Below, one piece after another: positions 1 through 12,122 of a DNA stretch of 64,000 bases. Every line of letters starts with the position of its first letter. Positions within the stretch are counted from its first letter, which is position 1. The DNA comes from Symbiodinium microadriaticum (lineage: Eukaryota > Sar > Dinophyceae > Suessiales > Symbiodiniaceae): positions 824,873-888,872 of the forward strand of contig LSRX01000082.1 in NCBI GenBank assembly GCA_001939145.1, written 5' to 3'. The notes beneath the pieces are model-generated. The model ran no database searches, was not told the origin of the DNA, and saw only the letters and a list, made by a program, of their open reading frames with translations. A program made the position numbers and the translations under genes.

Positions 1-85
<85 letters not shown>

Positions 86-92
86 GTCTGTG
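1..92. repeat. (TCTG)n microsatellite
   Basis: Perfect tetranucleotide tract from the window edge to about 85, decaying into TGTGTCTG. The true length is unknown because the tract runs off the edge. Confidence 0.97.
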
Positions 93-168
93 TTTCTTTC
101 GCCAGGGCTGTGGGCAGAGGTTGCCCTTTGCCCGCACGCATCAAGCGCCCCCGTATGTTACGAAGCGA
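93..168 (+). repeat. copy 1 of a dispersed GC-rich repeat
   Basis: Starts TTTCTTTCGCCAGGGCTGTG and aligns by eye over about 70 bases, at roughly 80% identity, with 58,023-58,095. Both copies follow a pyrimidine tract and end in GCGCCCCCG. Function unknown; it could be a short interspersed repeat or the conserved flank of a mobile CT-repeat. Confidence 0.5.
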
Positions 169-180
169 GTAGTAAGATTA

Positions 181-259
181 AGTGTCTGTCTCTGCTTGTC
201 TCTGTCTGTCTCTGTCTGTCTCTGTCCGTCTCTGTCCGTCTGTCTGTCTGTCTGTCTGT

Positions 260-294
<35 letters not shown>

Positions 295-315
295 CTTGCC
301 TGCCTGCCTGCCTGC

Positions 316-350
<35 letters not shown>

Positions 351-510
351 TCTGTCTGTATGTGCGCGTTTTTGTATGTGTGTACATATGCATGTATGTA
401 TGCATGTATGTATGTATTTATGTTTGTGTGCATGTACGTACCTACATGCGTACGCATGTACGTCTGTACGTATATCCGTATTTACGCATGCATGCATGTG
501 TGGTGTGTAA
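181..510. repeat. compound tetranucleotide microsatellite
   Basis: Successive blocks of TCTG/TCCG, then CTGC (about 260-315), then CTGG (about 316-350), then TATG/CATG/TACG (about 358-510). The blocks look like one tract that drifted by point mutation and local expansion. Its open frames on both strands are repeat artefacts. Confidence 0.93.
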
Positions 511-1285
511 GTGTGGGGAGTGTAAGTAGGTAGGTACGCAGGTGGGTTCTTATTTCGGTCAGTGGGTAGGTAAGGAGGTAGGAAGGTATTCACGTGCATA
601 TGCATCCCTCTCTGTTTGTGCATCTACCTACGTTGTTGCGTAGGGAGCACTCTATTGGTCTGTTGTTTATGGCTGTCTTTGCCTATACGTTGCACCGTGT
701 CGGACCTCGCATGAACTTCTGTGAAAAGCGATGTGAATGCCACTGAGATAGTGCGAATTGTCCCAGAATCTTCGGACGTGGGGCGGGCGAGGTTCACAGT
801 TGATGGCTGCCAGTAATGTCTTGCTTCTGGTGCACTTAAGTACTGCTTCAGTATTTGCTCATGTCAAGTTTTGCCATGAACTACGAGGCGAGCATTGGTT
901 GAGCTGATGCATTCTCATGCGATGCACACACTTACAGCAAAAACGAACACCTCACTTCGCGACCGGGAGCTCTTTAGCAAGGGCTCAGCGCGCAGGCGGC
1001 TGTCAGAAGACTGCCGTTTTAAGGTCCACCACGTTTCTTGACACCTTGAAAATGTCAAGAGGAGAATTCGCCAACAGCGCCCGCAGCACGCAGCGTCGCA
1101 GCACGAAGCGTTCCGCGTGGTTTTGAATTGCAAGCCCGCAAAAACGGCTTTTGAAACCTTCGGCCGAAGTGCCCCTCAAGACGAGATCCTCTGCTTCAGC
1201 GTTTCGACTTTTCCACACAAGTGCACGGGTCGGCTCGGCTCGCGGCTTCATTACTCTTATGATTCCGGAGCTTCCCGACGCTCAC
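511..1285. other. no confident gene
   Basis: Holds degenerate continuation of the repeat to about 650. A minus-strand ORF (ATG near 1,251, stop near 1,003) has plausible amino-acid composition and a possible splice donor after the codons for DIFK, but nothing recognisable. It may be a further exon of the gene proposed at 1,286-4,230. Confidence 0.4.
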
Positions 1286-4230
1286 CCTTCTCAGGCAGTA
1301 TGTCCTCGGACTCGATGGTGGAGAGGCAGATCAACACACTGCGGATGAACTCTGCAATGCGCTCCTGCAACGCCTCCAGCTCGACCAGCACCTAGCAAAC
1401 GGACTCTGTCCGAGGCTTCAGGTGACCTCCAGCCACTCTAGCCCCGAAGCCTTCTCTTCCAAAGCGAGCTGAGGCACTTTGCACAGCTGCTCTGGGGCTG
1501 CAGGCACCGATTCTGCACCCTCGGCGCCCTGCTCTTCGCCGGGCTTCTCCTGGCCATCCTTGTGGGCTTGCGTGAGGCGGGCTCCCGGGGTCGGGCCGGG
1601 TTCCGGACTGTTCGGATCGTGGTGGGCCAGTACCTCCCTCCAAACCCAAGCTTTCTTCACGGTCTGTACATGGCACACGATGGGACAGCTTGCTGAGCCG
1701 GATCGGTGCTGTCGGTGCCGTTCTTTAAGACCCTTGTTAAGAACACCCCACAAACAAGAACGTGCTGTGCTGACATCCCTGCCGGTGGGCGTGTGAGCGA
1801 TTTGACGTGCGAGGGCTGCAAGTCGGAAAACCGACGCTGAAAATGCCATTTGTAATTGCATGAACGCTTTAAGAATCCGGGTCTCCCTCAAATTGATGTT
1901 CCACTTTGGTGCAGTCAGAAAGTGCACACAACCCGTCCGTGAGCTGGCCACGTATGCAGGTGGAACATCCTGCAGCAGCTAGCCTATGACGAAACTGCCT
2001 CTAAGCAAGCTGGTGTTCGCTGCAGGTCTTCCCTTCGGCCACCCTATTAATTAATGGTGGACGGTTTCCAGTTTTAATACTTCGCATCCATTCAGAGTTG
2101 TCTTTCGGGTCGGGCTCCCACCTGCAGAAGCTGCAGGCCACCGCCGATTGTCAGGGTTGGAACTGCAGCTTGACTCCAAGGCTTCAGTATTTGACTGTGG
2201 CGTTCTGCAGCTTTCATCGCCAGGATCTCGTTTGGCAACATCAAGTTGAGCCCCAAATTGATGCCGAAGTTACCGATCCTTCTGCTCTCGTCCCTGCAAT
2301 CGAAGTCACCGTCTGGAAGAGCTGCATGCGGTAGCGAGCTGCAGGAGGACGACTCTTCACAGCAGTTACCCGGGCTCCACTGACATCTGCAACAAGACGC
2401 CACGCCGTCTCGTTACAGATGTCAAGCGGCCCTCAAAGGTATGCCTCTCGCTGAAACGATACCAGTGGAGCGGGTGCCTGGGTCCGGCTACGAAGAGTCC
2501 TCCTCCTCCTCCTCGAGCTCGCTCTCGCCATGCCTGCGTTTCTATGCCTTTGCCAAGACCTTGTCGATGCTGCATGCGGTAGCTCTGCACTAGGAGCCGC
2601 CTGACTTTCCTTCTGCCGCATAACACAAAACACTTGCCTTGTGCCCGTGAGCAGGAATGCTACAAGACCCACGATTTGAATCTACGTAGCAAGTTGCATC
2701 TCTCACCGAGGTTCCGTGGCTGGCGCTGGGAGGAAGAGCCCCGTCGCCGCATCCCAGAGAGGTGCATGCGGGCTGTTAAGCTGCCACAGCAGCACGGCCT
2801 CCCACCTAAGCAACCGGGTGACGATGCAAAACAGAAGAGCAGTCCGCTGACGAGAACCTGAAACTTGTGGTGCTTTGTCATTTGCAGGCATGGGAGTAAC
2901 ATGACCAAATACCACACCACAGCATCACATCCTGATTCGGCCGGCACTCGGCTTGCCCTTGCAATGCGTTTCCGAGATGCTTAAATCCCAAGAACAGAGT
3001 GGGCCGCTCCGGACTGCCGCAGAAGAGGATGTGGTCCTAGGCTGTTGCGCGTGCCTGGTTCAGCTGCCAACAAGCTTGGACTGCAGAAACGGTATCGAAA
3101 AAACCTAAGCCTGCCAAACTTAACAGCGGCGAGACTCTCGAAACGGCACGTGTGTGCATGGTGTCCCAGGCGGAGTGGGCAGCAACTTGGATGCCAGAGG
3201 TGAAAATTCGGATGTGGTGTTGTGCAGGAGAATGTCCTCCGAGCTGGCAAGGATTCGGAATGAACTGTGGGAAATGCAACGCGGGAAGCGTGGCATCATG
3301 CCGGACTGCACTGACGTTGCATGCCACGACATGCCACAACTATCAGCTCACGATTCGATGCTTGAACCAGCCTGCAAAACACAGGTGGCCTCCAGGCCCC
3401 CAGCCAAGCCACTGCAGACTCCATCCCGCACTGCCCACCCTAAGCTTCCTTCGTCAGGCCAGACCCATATACATGCCTGTGGGCAAAGCTACTCCTGATT
3501 CCTAAACTCTTGAAAGTTAAGGACCCCAAGCCTAAACCCACAGACCCTGTCCAGGAATTTGGACATGGAGTGCCAGCTGGCCGACTCGGAAAGGGCGCTC
3601 CGAGGAGTGACCTTCCAAAGTCGACCCCAGGCACTAACCCAACCAAAATAAAGCATGCGAAGTTGAAATAACATGATGCGGTAATCTGTTTGCGGCAACA
3701 TGTCGCTTCTCCTAGCGCGCAACAAGACCGGGCATAGTCAGAGTCTAATGTAGCGCCAGACTCGTTCTCACCTGACAGCTGCACTTCCGGCAGAATCGCC
3801 ACAGCTCCAGCGTCAGCCGGGGCTCTTTGTCCCCGGATTTCCTGGACGCAGGCTTCGAGGACTTGGCAGCACGGGTCTGAAAACTATGCATTTCGACTCG
3901 TCTTCTTACTGATCTCCTCAACATCGTCAGCATCATCATCATCATCATCATCATCACCACCACCTTCCCCCGTCCCATCTGTGGTCCTAATACGATCGGT
4001 AGTTTCTCTTGCTCGTTCGGTGCTTTTTCATCTGGCTGGCCCTGTTTGGCTGGTTCTGGCTGTTCCACGCTGTCCTGTCTCGACTCCGAAACTGGCACCA
4101 ACGCTGTTGATGGAATGTGGGTTATGCATGCTGCTTGGGGCCAGGACTTGGGGATACTGTTCAGGCTGGAATCGGACGGAGCCACAGCTACGGGAAGTAG
4201 AGGGCACTGCAGGGACTGAAGAAGTGCTTC
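1286..4230 (-). CDS. putative spliced host gene, product unrecognised (exons only)
   Basis: The strongest exon is 3,772-3,876 (105 bp, phase 0): acceptor TTTTCAG, donor GTGAGA, coding TRAAKSSKPASRK... through RKCSCQ. Upstream 3,964-4,230 (267 bp, phase 0) runs from acceptor CTGCAG to donor AAG/GTGGTG; the 87-bp intron between them is filled by an ATG-repeat. Further exon-like pieces are 1,286-1,391 (acceptor GCTAG, donor GTGAGC, containing LQERIAEFIRSVL) and a stretch ending at 2,122 (donor CAG/GTGGGAG, containing NLMLPNEILAMKAAE). Seen: phase-compatible open segments bounded by consensus splice sites. Not seen: any domain I can name, a start or a stop. Some plus-strand frames over the same DNA also look tolerable, so strand and grouping are uncertain and the pieces may belong to more than one gene. 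Confidence 0.4.
3929..3960. repeat. (CAT)n microsatellite inside a proposed intron
   Basis: Run of CAT triplets; on the minus strand it follows directly after the proposed donor at 3,963. Confidence 0.9.
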
Positions 4231-7200
4231 CTGCAGATGCAGCGAAGGCACCGCTCGAAAGAAGGCGAAGAGCCCGACGGATCCTCCGCTTGGATCTGAG
4301 AGCCTTAGCCAAAGAATTGTTTGTCCCCGAAATCCCTTCGCCCACTCCTCTTCGGCTGAGGAGCTGCAGGACTCCACCTGCCCATTTGCGAAGCAAAAGT
4401 CGGCAAGCAGCTAAACAGCCAACATCAAGCCATCGCGCAATTCCACATGTGGGCAGCCCATGCACAGAGTCGTGGACAAAAGTGCTTGCACCTGCTCCCC
4501 GGGCTTCTGCAACGCCGACCTTCGCAAGGGGCTTCTGTGGCTAGGCTTTTCTGCATCTGAGGCTTCTAGACGGTCTGATTTCAAGTTTATGGCCGGGGTG
4601 GTCGTGTGCCGAGAGGCCAGCGCGTGAAGGTTGGCCCTGTCTCTGTACTTCGCAGGTCGCCCGGCATGGACCTCAGCCGCCCGCGCTCCTGGAGACTTGG
4701 GCACAAAAAGCGACTTGGAGTACTGCGTTGTACAATGTGGAATACGGACCCTGCAGTGGCCCCTTCAAGGCTTCCCATGTATTATCTTCAAGCCATTTCC
4801 GTTGGCATTCAATTGAACATTCAGACCACCAGCTGGCAATCTGCACTGGCAGACCTAACAAGCCATCAGCCACATGCAATGCGTATTCAAGTACTCGACG
4901 AACAATAACCTAACCAACTCTTCGAGACCCCTCAACCATGGTTTACATTCAGACCTTTGTCGACAACGACGTCAACTGTCGCCGTTGTTAGCCGCAGGCG
5001 ATCTTTAATGTGACTCTTCCCCGCCATGCAATAGAAGAATGGAGACGGTCACTCCTCGCTGCTCTCGAGGAGCTCCACGACCTCAACTCAGGCGTGTTCG
5101 ATTCCACTGATTCCTCGAGCTTCGAAGGTGTGGGAACATGGGGCTTCAGTCACATTCCAAACAATCGCCTGCAGAATCCTGTAAGAACCGCATACCAGCT
5201 TTGTTCCAAAGCTGTGCAAATACCCTGATGGCCCATTTCAGCCACTGCCAGGCCGACAGGGCGCGACACGGCTGCGGAGCCGCTGAAAGCAAAGCACCTC
5301 CGATCAGAAGCACTTCCAAAACTCATCCCTGCACTCCGACAAGGGACCGTGTTTTGGCAGGTCGTTCATGATAGTCTGAGTGTCTTGGGGGGCCTCACCC
5401 ATCCAATTAATCCCCGATGTCGCAATTCCGAAGGCAGAGAATTGGCATGCGTACAGACGTTTCAAGAGTCAAGAGACGACTCCAGAGCGCCAGCCTTCAT
5501 CACTTCCTCTCAGATCACGTTGAAATTCCCTGCCTTGCCCAGCTCAGGCAGAGGTGGGTCCGTGGAAGTTCCGTCGCTGCGTCCTTCTTGGCACTCTCGC
5601 AACTGAACTGATGCTCGTGTGGGAGCCTGTGTCTGGGGTGTTTCTCACGAAGGGGATATTGGAAAACTCGTAAGGAAAGCCAATGATCCGAGTCCTGGGT
5701 TTCACAGGCTACATTGACCAGCTGGCTCTCTGCAAGACTACATAGACTGCGCCAGCGAACATGGCATGGTTGCTTCTGTCCTGAAGACGAGAAAGAACCC
5801 TTAAGCCTTAATCGAAGTCCTGCAAGCTTCAAAACGAATCTCTGACGCACAGGGCTGTCCTATTCTTGAGCAAGCCATGTCGAAACTCTCTTCTTCATTG
5901 GCAGCAACACTTTCTGACCACCCCGACGAAGACAAGCATTGACAAGTCACCCTCGCGAAAGGAGTTCCCGATGGTGTTCATGCTTGCCGTCAGGACAGCG
6001 TCCTTGCACGTTCAGACACACGGTCCTACAAGTTTCTGGTACATCTAATTGCCCAAGCAGTATCTAGTCCCTCCGACTATCATTGGCAGCCTCAGTGGAG
6101 AGGGCCGCTGTCGCAGAAGGTGCGGGGGTCTGTGCCTGCAAAGCATGTCACACGTAGCGACGACACATTCTCTGATTCTGTTGCCACGGGTCACAAAAAC
6201 GTGGATCCAGTGCAAAATAAGAGATTCTAATGACACTATCTGACAAAGCCGGACTTCTCTATATGAAAAAACGAGCCGCAGCTACAGATTCGGCCCTCCG
6301 GCTGCAAATGTACATGACAGCTGTGCCTGAGGTCGCTTCAGGCACGACTCCAGCCATTCGCGGACGGTGCAGTCGCGCATTGTGACAATCTCACGTTCGG
6401 TGCTCGAAGCCTGACAAGTAAACTAAGTAAACCCTTCCAACCAAATCCAGACGGTTTCTGCAAGTGTGTTGAATGAATCATCGCCGCGGGCAAGCAACAT
6501 GGACATGCTGCATTGCGCTGCTCCACGAACTGCCTCTTCGTCCTGGCTGTGGTAAGGCGGAAAGCGGCAGCGGAAGAGAGCAGAGCAACTCTTGTCCCGG
6601 TTGACCTCATATTGCAAGCAGGCAACGTTTGAACGCACGGTACGAAGGCCAACACCGTGCAAGACTAAGAGCAGGAGGTACGGACATTGTGGAAAACGAT
6701 GAACATGCTGCAGCTGCATGTGGCCATGTCTCAATGCAAACATACCAAGCCACACTGTAGTACAAGATGTCGAGATTCTCAAACTCTGGCTGACCGCCTG
6801 TCCAAGTGGGCTTTGGAGGGTCGCACTTCTGACCAAAGCAAGAGATGAGGTATACATGAACATGCGAATCATGGCTCTTGCGGCCTTCTCTCGCATGGCT
6901 GATCTCTCGCTTCCATCGGCTGCACCACATTTCAAAGAGAAGTTCACTCCTTAGTTTCAGCTTGAACGGTAAGAGCAAGCAGCATCTCCGATCAGTGTGC
7001 ATCGAATTATGCAGCCTGGACAGACTGACTGACATCATTAAGATCATAAACGAGGACGAGATCCCTCCAAGACTGCAACACCCCACGGACCTGACGTTGT
7101 CAAGGCGACGCGATGGCTCGTATACATCCGGGCTTCTCCAGCTGCAGGTGCCGAGCCAGGCGCACAGCCCAGCGCAGAACCTCCGGTCCAGCAAAGCATG

Positions 7201-9750
7201 GGGTGCAAACGGTCTCAATCACCCGAGCTGGCTGGTCTAACATAATTGCAATCTGCGTTTGCACGGACGAACTTGCCACCTGTGCTCAGTCCTCGGCCTG
7301 TGCACATGGTCGACCCTACCACCACAAGCAAAACCGTGCTGCTCCAGACTAGCAACCAGTACACTTCCTGTAAAACACCATCAAAACACCAAAAACTGAA
7401 ATCCAATGCAAGAGCGATGAGCGAATTTCGGCTAAAGTTGTGATGCAGGTTATGTTTGGCGGTTTTTGAACGCTCCTAAATGCCTCTTCCGGCGGAGACA
7501 AGGTAGACGGGGATTTGCAAGCATGAGAAGTTGAGGAAAAAAGGAAGGCCCATGGACAGTTTGAAAATCCTTGAAGCAATGATGGACTGTTTGCGCTCTC
7601 GCTTGTGGAACTGTGGAACCGTGCATGCAGTCCCTGAGAATCGTGTTCTGGCCGCAGCCGCCGGCACGGCAAGGCAAGGCTAACGACTTACGAGTCATGT
7701 CGACATGACATTGCCAGCTGTGGACAAGCGCAACCAGCAAAGCTTGCGCGAAACAACTGCGAGGAGCCAAGCTTGCAACAATCTTGGAGTGTTTTCCCAC
7801 AGGCAGCTCCACCCAGTGATCAACCGGGCCACGGAAACTACGCTTCCGCTGTCAACTGCGGCTCGATCTGAGCTGTTGCTTAACGACTAGTCGGCGGAAA
7901 CCTTAAGCTTTCACCAATCGGAAACAGAAAGGCCTTCTTCGCCTTTGCAAGGAAATGCGGCGCCTCAGGGGCTACAGCGCCACATCTGCCTCGCTTCCTG
8001 CCCCAAGCCCTTTGTCCAGGTCCCGGACGTCGGGGTGATGCCCACCACCCCGGAGTACAATGGTGCCTTGTCGGGGATTTCATCGAACTCTAGCGAACTG
8101 CGACCCACTCCCATCAGCAGCCTAGTTGGACGAGTTGCTGAACTTTCCCTTTTTGGAGCCTTCGATCACCGTCCTTGAGAGATGCAAGGCAGCGCAGATC
8201 CAGTCGAAACAAACTTGAGCTGAACACCATCTTGCCCGCAGAGTGCGTACACCCTGTCTGTTCTTAGCCCAAGAGCAGTCTGTGCGGTAGGGATTCAAAG
8301 GCTCCAACCCTGAACCCCTGAACCCCACAACTCAGTGCCGAGTCACAGGGGCTTAGCTCCAGCCTCTCCTGGGTGGCCGATGCGCGCCACGTAGAAGTGA
8401 CGGGCCTTTCCTGTTGCCAGCTGGTTGAGTGTTCTATTTGTTTTCTATGCTCTGGAAGCCGACAAAATGAGCACATGCCCTTCTCCCGGTTGAGGCACGC
8501 ACATGCACCGTGTGTCAATGACCACAGCATGGGGATGGTTGAAAGAAGCTGAGGGCCAAGATGGATAGCTCTGGATATGAACACACGTGGTACGGATGAT
8601 GCTGCTGATAAAGATGCCTGAGGAGGGCGAGTTGCGACATTGTTGCAAGCACTTAAGAAACAGCGTTCCAAAGAAACGTCAAGGACGAAAGATTTCAAGA
8701 CATGGGCAAACCTGCAGAGAAAGGTTTGATAACTCGAAAGAGGCTTGCAAACCTCTCGGAAGTGTCTGGTGAAGTGAGAAAAGCACAGTCGTTCGACAAT
8801 GACTGAAGACTTCGAGAGGTGGCAGCAAGCCAAGGGGCTACAGAAATCGAGGGCTAGAGACTTAGAGAACAACATTGCGACCCTTTCTGAAGGCACTGGG
8901 AAAATCTGGAATGAACGGCCAACCCTTTGAGAATGAATACGAGTTGAGAGAGGTAGTCGTTCGAACGGGGCGGCACCTGAAGAAAGGGACGGGCAGAGGC
9001 TGGTGCGGGGCTAGAAACAGGATGACCTAACACAAAAATACCAAACTGGGCCGCCAAACACCTATGAGGTATAGGAAACCATGATGAAGAAAGGGGGAAA
9101 TAAAAAACCGGGTGGGCCATCTCGTCGAAGTGGGAAGAGGAGTTGAAAGAAGAGGAAGGCAGTCACGAAGGATGCGGATGACGATGGTGAGCATGCTGAG
9201 GATGAGGATGATGATGATGAGGCTGATGGGGACGAGGCTGACAGAGGCAGCTGCCTCCGATTGCATCACCTGTCCGTCGAATGGAGTCCACCTGAGTTCA
9301 GTTCAATTCAAAACGACACATGCGATATGTCAAGTCTGCACGCTGTTCAATGCCAAATATCCGCATCTGTGACCAGAATCTGAATGTGCCTGGAGAAGGT
9401 AGCGGGTGCCGAACGACCAGGGGAGTCTCAGCAACCCATGCTACACTTGTCCGCCCAAGCCGCCGCTGGAACGACTTTGCAGCCTGCGGTCCGGGCGACA
9501 GCATTCCTGGTCAGGGCCAGAGGGGTCAAGGCTCAATGCGTGTTAATTCCGTTTATATACTCAAAAAGAACGAGCGAAGCGATCAAACATATTCAAAATG
9601 AAGGAACAAAAACACCCACTTCTGGTGGTTGAACTCGGAGGCTGACCGTGAGGCACGGTCAAACTGTTCTATTCATTCTTGCACTGTACTTGATCGCGAA
9701 AGGACAATGGTAAAGAACGGCAAAAACACTCTTCATCTAATCACAGAAAA
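4231..9750. other. unassigned, mostly intron-like DNA
   Basis: No gene can be supported. Short segments have coding-like translations without recognisable domains: plus strand near 5,022-5,090 (EEWRRSLLAALEELHDL) and 6,965-7,110 (DRLTDIIKIINEDEIPP), and minus strand near 7,950-8,070. These could be isolated exons of long-intron genes. They conflict in strand, so I do not join them. Confidence 0.35.
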
Positions 9751-9756
9751 TCTCTC

Positions 9757-9880
9757 TGTCCCCCCCTCCCTCCCTCGCTCGCTCGCTCTTTTTCTTTCTT
9801 TCTGCACGCGTGAGGCGTGAGGGGAGGATCTTTCCTCCCCTCCTGCGCGAGTGCGCGCCCCATTTTGGGATGGGGTGAAA
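9757..9880 (+). repeat. possible divergent copy of the dispersed CT/GGGG-CCCC repeat
   Basis: CCCTCCCTCCCTCG... leads into TTTCTTTCTTTCTGCACGCG, then a palindrome with arms GGGGAGGA and TCCTCCCC, then GCGCGAGTGCGCGCCCC. The order (pyrimidine tract, G4/C4 palindrome, GCGCG, CGCCCC) matches 58,003-58,095, but base identity is low. Confidence 0.3.
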
Positions 9881-10959
9881 GGAGGCACAGACATCTAGGC
9901 TTACTGCCCCGATTCGGAGAAGTGACCAAGGAGAAGCAACAAACATGACCGATAAATCATACCCAACGGGCCCCCAGAGTTAACTCTCTCCTCTTTGCCA
10001 CATTCCGCTAGTGGCCTCGTCCCCATTTCCACACTAACATCAAAAAACCTTACATACAAACGGTACAGCACCAAACACCTGCAAAGTTTCTCTGTTTGTT
10101 TGTTGGGGTCTGACGCTGGGGTACGCTAAGCTACCGAGGCCAAGGAGCTGCTGCTTCATGTACAACACGCACATGCATCTCTTAAGGCACGACAGATCAC
10201 GTTCGCTTTACTGCTCCCCCAACGAGGAAGTCTTGTTTTTGGGGGTGGGCCTCTATACTGCTACCAGGGACGTGCCAAAGGCCCGCACAGATACGGCATT
10301 CATGACTGCAATCCAACATCTCTTGTGTTCGACAAGTTTCCGTTTCCAGGATCGTACGATTGCCCCGCATTTTTCAACAGCCTTGCGCATCTTGCCCAAT
10401 ACAGCAGATGAACGACGCGCTTCGGCGCTTTGGAGGGTTGACGGAGCGCTGATTAAAATGTCCTGAGTCTTGCACCACGTAGTATCATGTCATTCTGTTG
10501 ACTGCTGGCTACATATTGGCGGCTGGATAGAGTACTGAATATAACTGAGTTAACATTATGTAGACATTGCTGACGTGGGCGTCCGACTCTTCTACGACCA
10601 ATCTCGTACGGTTGAGCACTGCCTGGTGGGTAACTAACTTGCCTTAAGGGGTCAGTATCAGGGGATCTTAAGATGTGACCTGCTAATTTGACTCTCGACC
10701 TAGTCGAGCGCTTCTTTTAACAGCATAGTTAAGCTCACAAACTCTGTCATGATCACCCGTGTTGTAAGATCTCTGTCTTTCTTCTTCCTGACCCCAAGTA
10801 GTTCGGGACAAGTATGTCTTCTTCCTATTCTTCGCAGCGGGAGTTAAGCACTTCGCAGCAGCAGTCTGCAATATCATGTTAAACTTAGAGTAGTCCCCAT
10901 CATCAGGTAAGTTATTCCTACTAAAAGCGTTGTACTGTAAAAACTGCTGCGGAGAGGGC
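9881..10959. other. no gene seen
   Basis: AT-richer DNA without recognisable coding capacity or clear repeats. It may be flank of the LINE scrap that follows. Confidence 0.5.
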
Positions 10960-11295
10960 TTCTCAAACGCGGGACAGAATTGTTGTCTGGCTTTTTGTCA
11001 GCACTAAGATGCAAAGCAAATTTGAGTTCTAAAAGGTAATGATCTGAATTGAAGTGCAAGTCTGTCCGGCTTCGCAAGTCTACACACGGTACTACACACG
11101 AGTTTCTATGGCGTGACTGGATTAACCAGTATATAATCAATCTGAGCATGGTTTTCTGCCGTTATGGTCTCCCCAATGCGCGTGGTATTCTCCCGAAAAG
11201 CAGCGAGTTGCTTAGCATCTTTGTTGAAGATTGTATTAAGCACTGTATACTGATTAACTGGGCAGAATTCCATGAACAGATCTCGGCTATCTAAA
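10960..11295 (-). pseudogene. LINE endonuclease fragment (C-terminal half)
   Basis: Read 5' to 3' on the minus strand, about 11,285-11,120 encodes DLFMEFCPVNQYTVLNTIF, later TRIGETITAENHAQIDYIL. After a frameshift near 11,120 it continues RSRTDLHFNSDHYLLELKF. These match the back half of the apurinic/apyrimidinic-type endonuclease of non-LTR retrotransposons (exonuclease-endonuclease-phosphatase fold). QIDYIL is the conserved Asp strand and SDH the catalytic Ser-Asp-His. The front half (GDFN) is absent: the fragment starts abruptly at CCCCTTTAGA. It looks like the complement of the front-half fragment at 26,420-26,859 but from a different copy. Confidence 0.72.
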
Positions 11296-11299
11296 GGGG

Positions 11300-12122
11300 C
11301 ATGATGCCCGATGTCTTTTTTTCGACCCCTTATCCCTTGGTTGACCCCTCGATGTCTTCATTTTGACCCTTGAACCCCGTCTAAACGACCCTCTCTGTCT
11401 TTTTATCCACCCTCTCTATCTTTCTTGCTACCCCTCTTATTGTCCTCTACTACTAGCACTACTACCACTACCACTACCACTACCACTACCACTACCACTA
11501 CCACTACCACTACCACTTCCTTCCATTCGCGGCGAACGTCCAGGGGTCCGCCCAGCGTATCGGCGAGCTAAGCTCGGCTGCAGCAGCATTGTCTTAGACA
11601 ATCCGGATTAAAAGCATCGAAGTGCAGCACCGGTCAGTAGACCCAGCATGCCGAACGACCCGAGCCGAGGCTACAGCAGTCTCACTCCGATGAACATAAA
11701 CATCTGCAATGAATCAAAACAAAATGCAATGAGCAGAGTCGGATTATCGATATTCGACTACCCGATTTGATGCTTGGCACTGTACACTTCTGTATACACC
11801 CTGTTAGCATCAAGAGAAACGATGCAGATGAAATTCCGCGAAGCACTGTACCTTTGCCACCTCAGTCCGCACCTTTCGACGGTGCCCTCAGAGAGCGCCG
11901 CTTCCAGAATTCGAAAGAAAACTTCCACTAGCAGTCTTTGGTCAGGCTCAGGCCATCTCTGTCCGATACCCACGAACCTCAGCAACCAGACAATCACCAG
12001 CAAAGCCACCCAAGTACAAGACAGCGCGCCAGCCAGTGCAATGGAGCGATGCCACCCAACTTCGGTCTTTGCACCGCCCTTGTGCGAAGAAGCAGGAAGC
12101 GTCACCCAATCATGATCGGCAG
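11300..12122. other. non-coding; (CTACCA)n at about 11,452-11,518
   Basis: Runs of GACCCCT/CCCTCT-type imperfect pyrimidine repeats (11,300-11,450), then a (CTACCA)n hexamer tract. A minus-strand ORF at 11,758-12,105 has one hydrophobic stretch (VALLVIVWLL) but starts with GTG and lies just downstream of the dioxygenase ORF, so it is probably 3' untranslated element sequence. Confidence 0.5.

Noticed and set aside
84..623. Cys/Leu- and Arg/Gln-rich ORFs over the first 600 bases
   Set aside because: Tetranucleotide repeat translations on both strands.
2092..2403. EF-hand-like DGDFDCRDES on the minus strand
   Set aside because: The loop lacks the rest of the EF-hand pattern and probably straddles an intron acceptor.
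7946..8083. AP2-like peptide (SGVVGITPTSGTW) on the minus strand
   Set aside because: Only a dozen residues with weak resemblance and a stop soon after; not enough to call a domain.
11758..12105. Small membrane protein after the dioxygenase ORF
   Set aside because: GTG start, single hydrophobic stretch, no support; probably 3' untranslated DNA.
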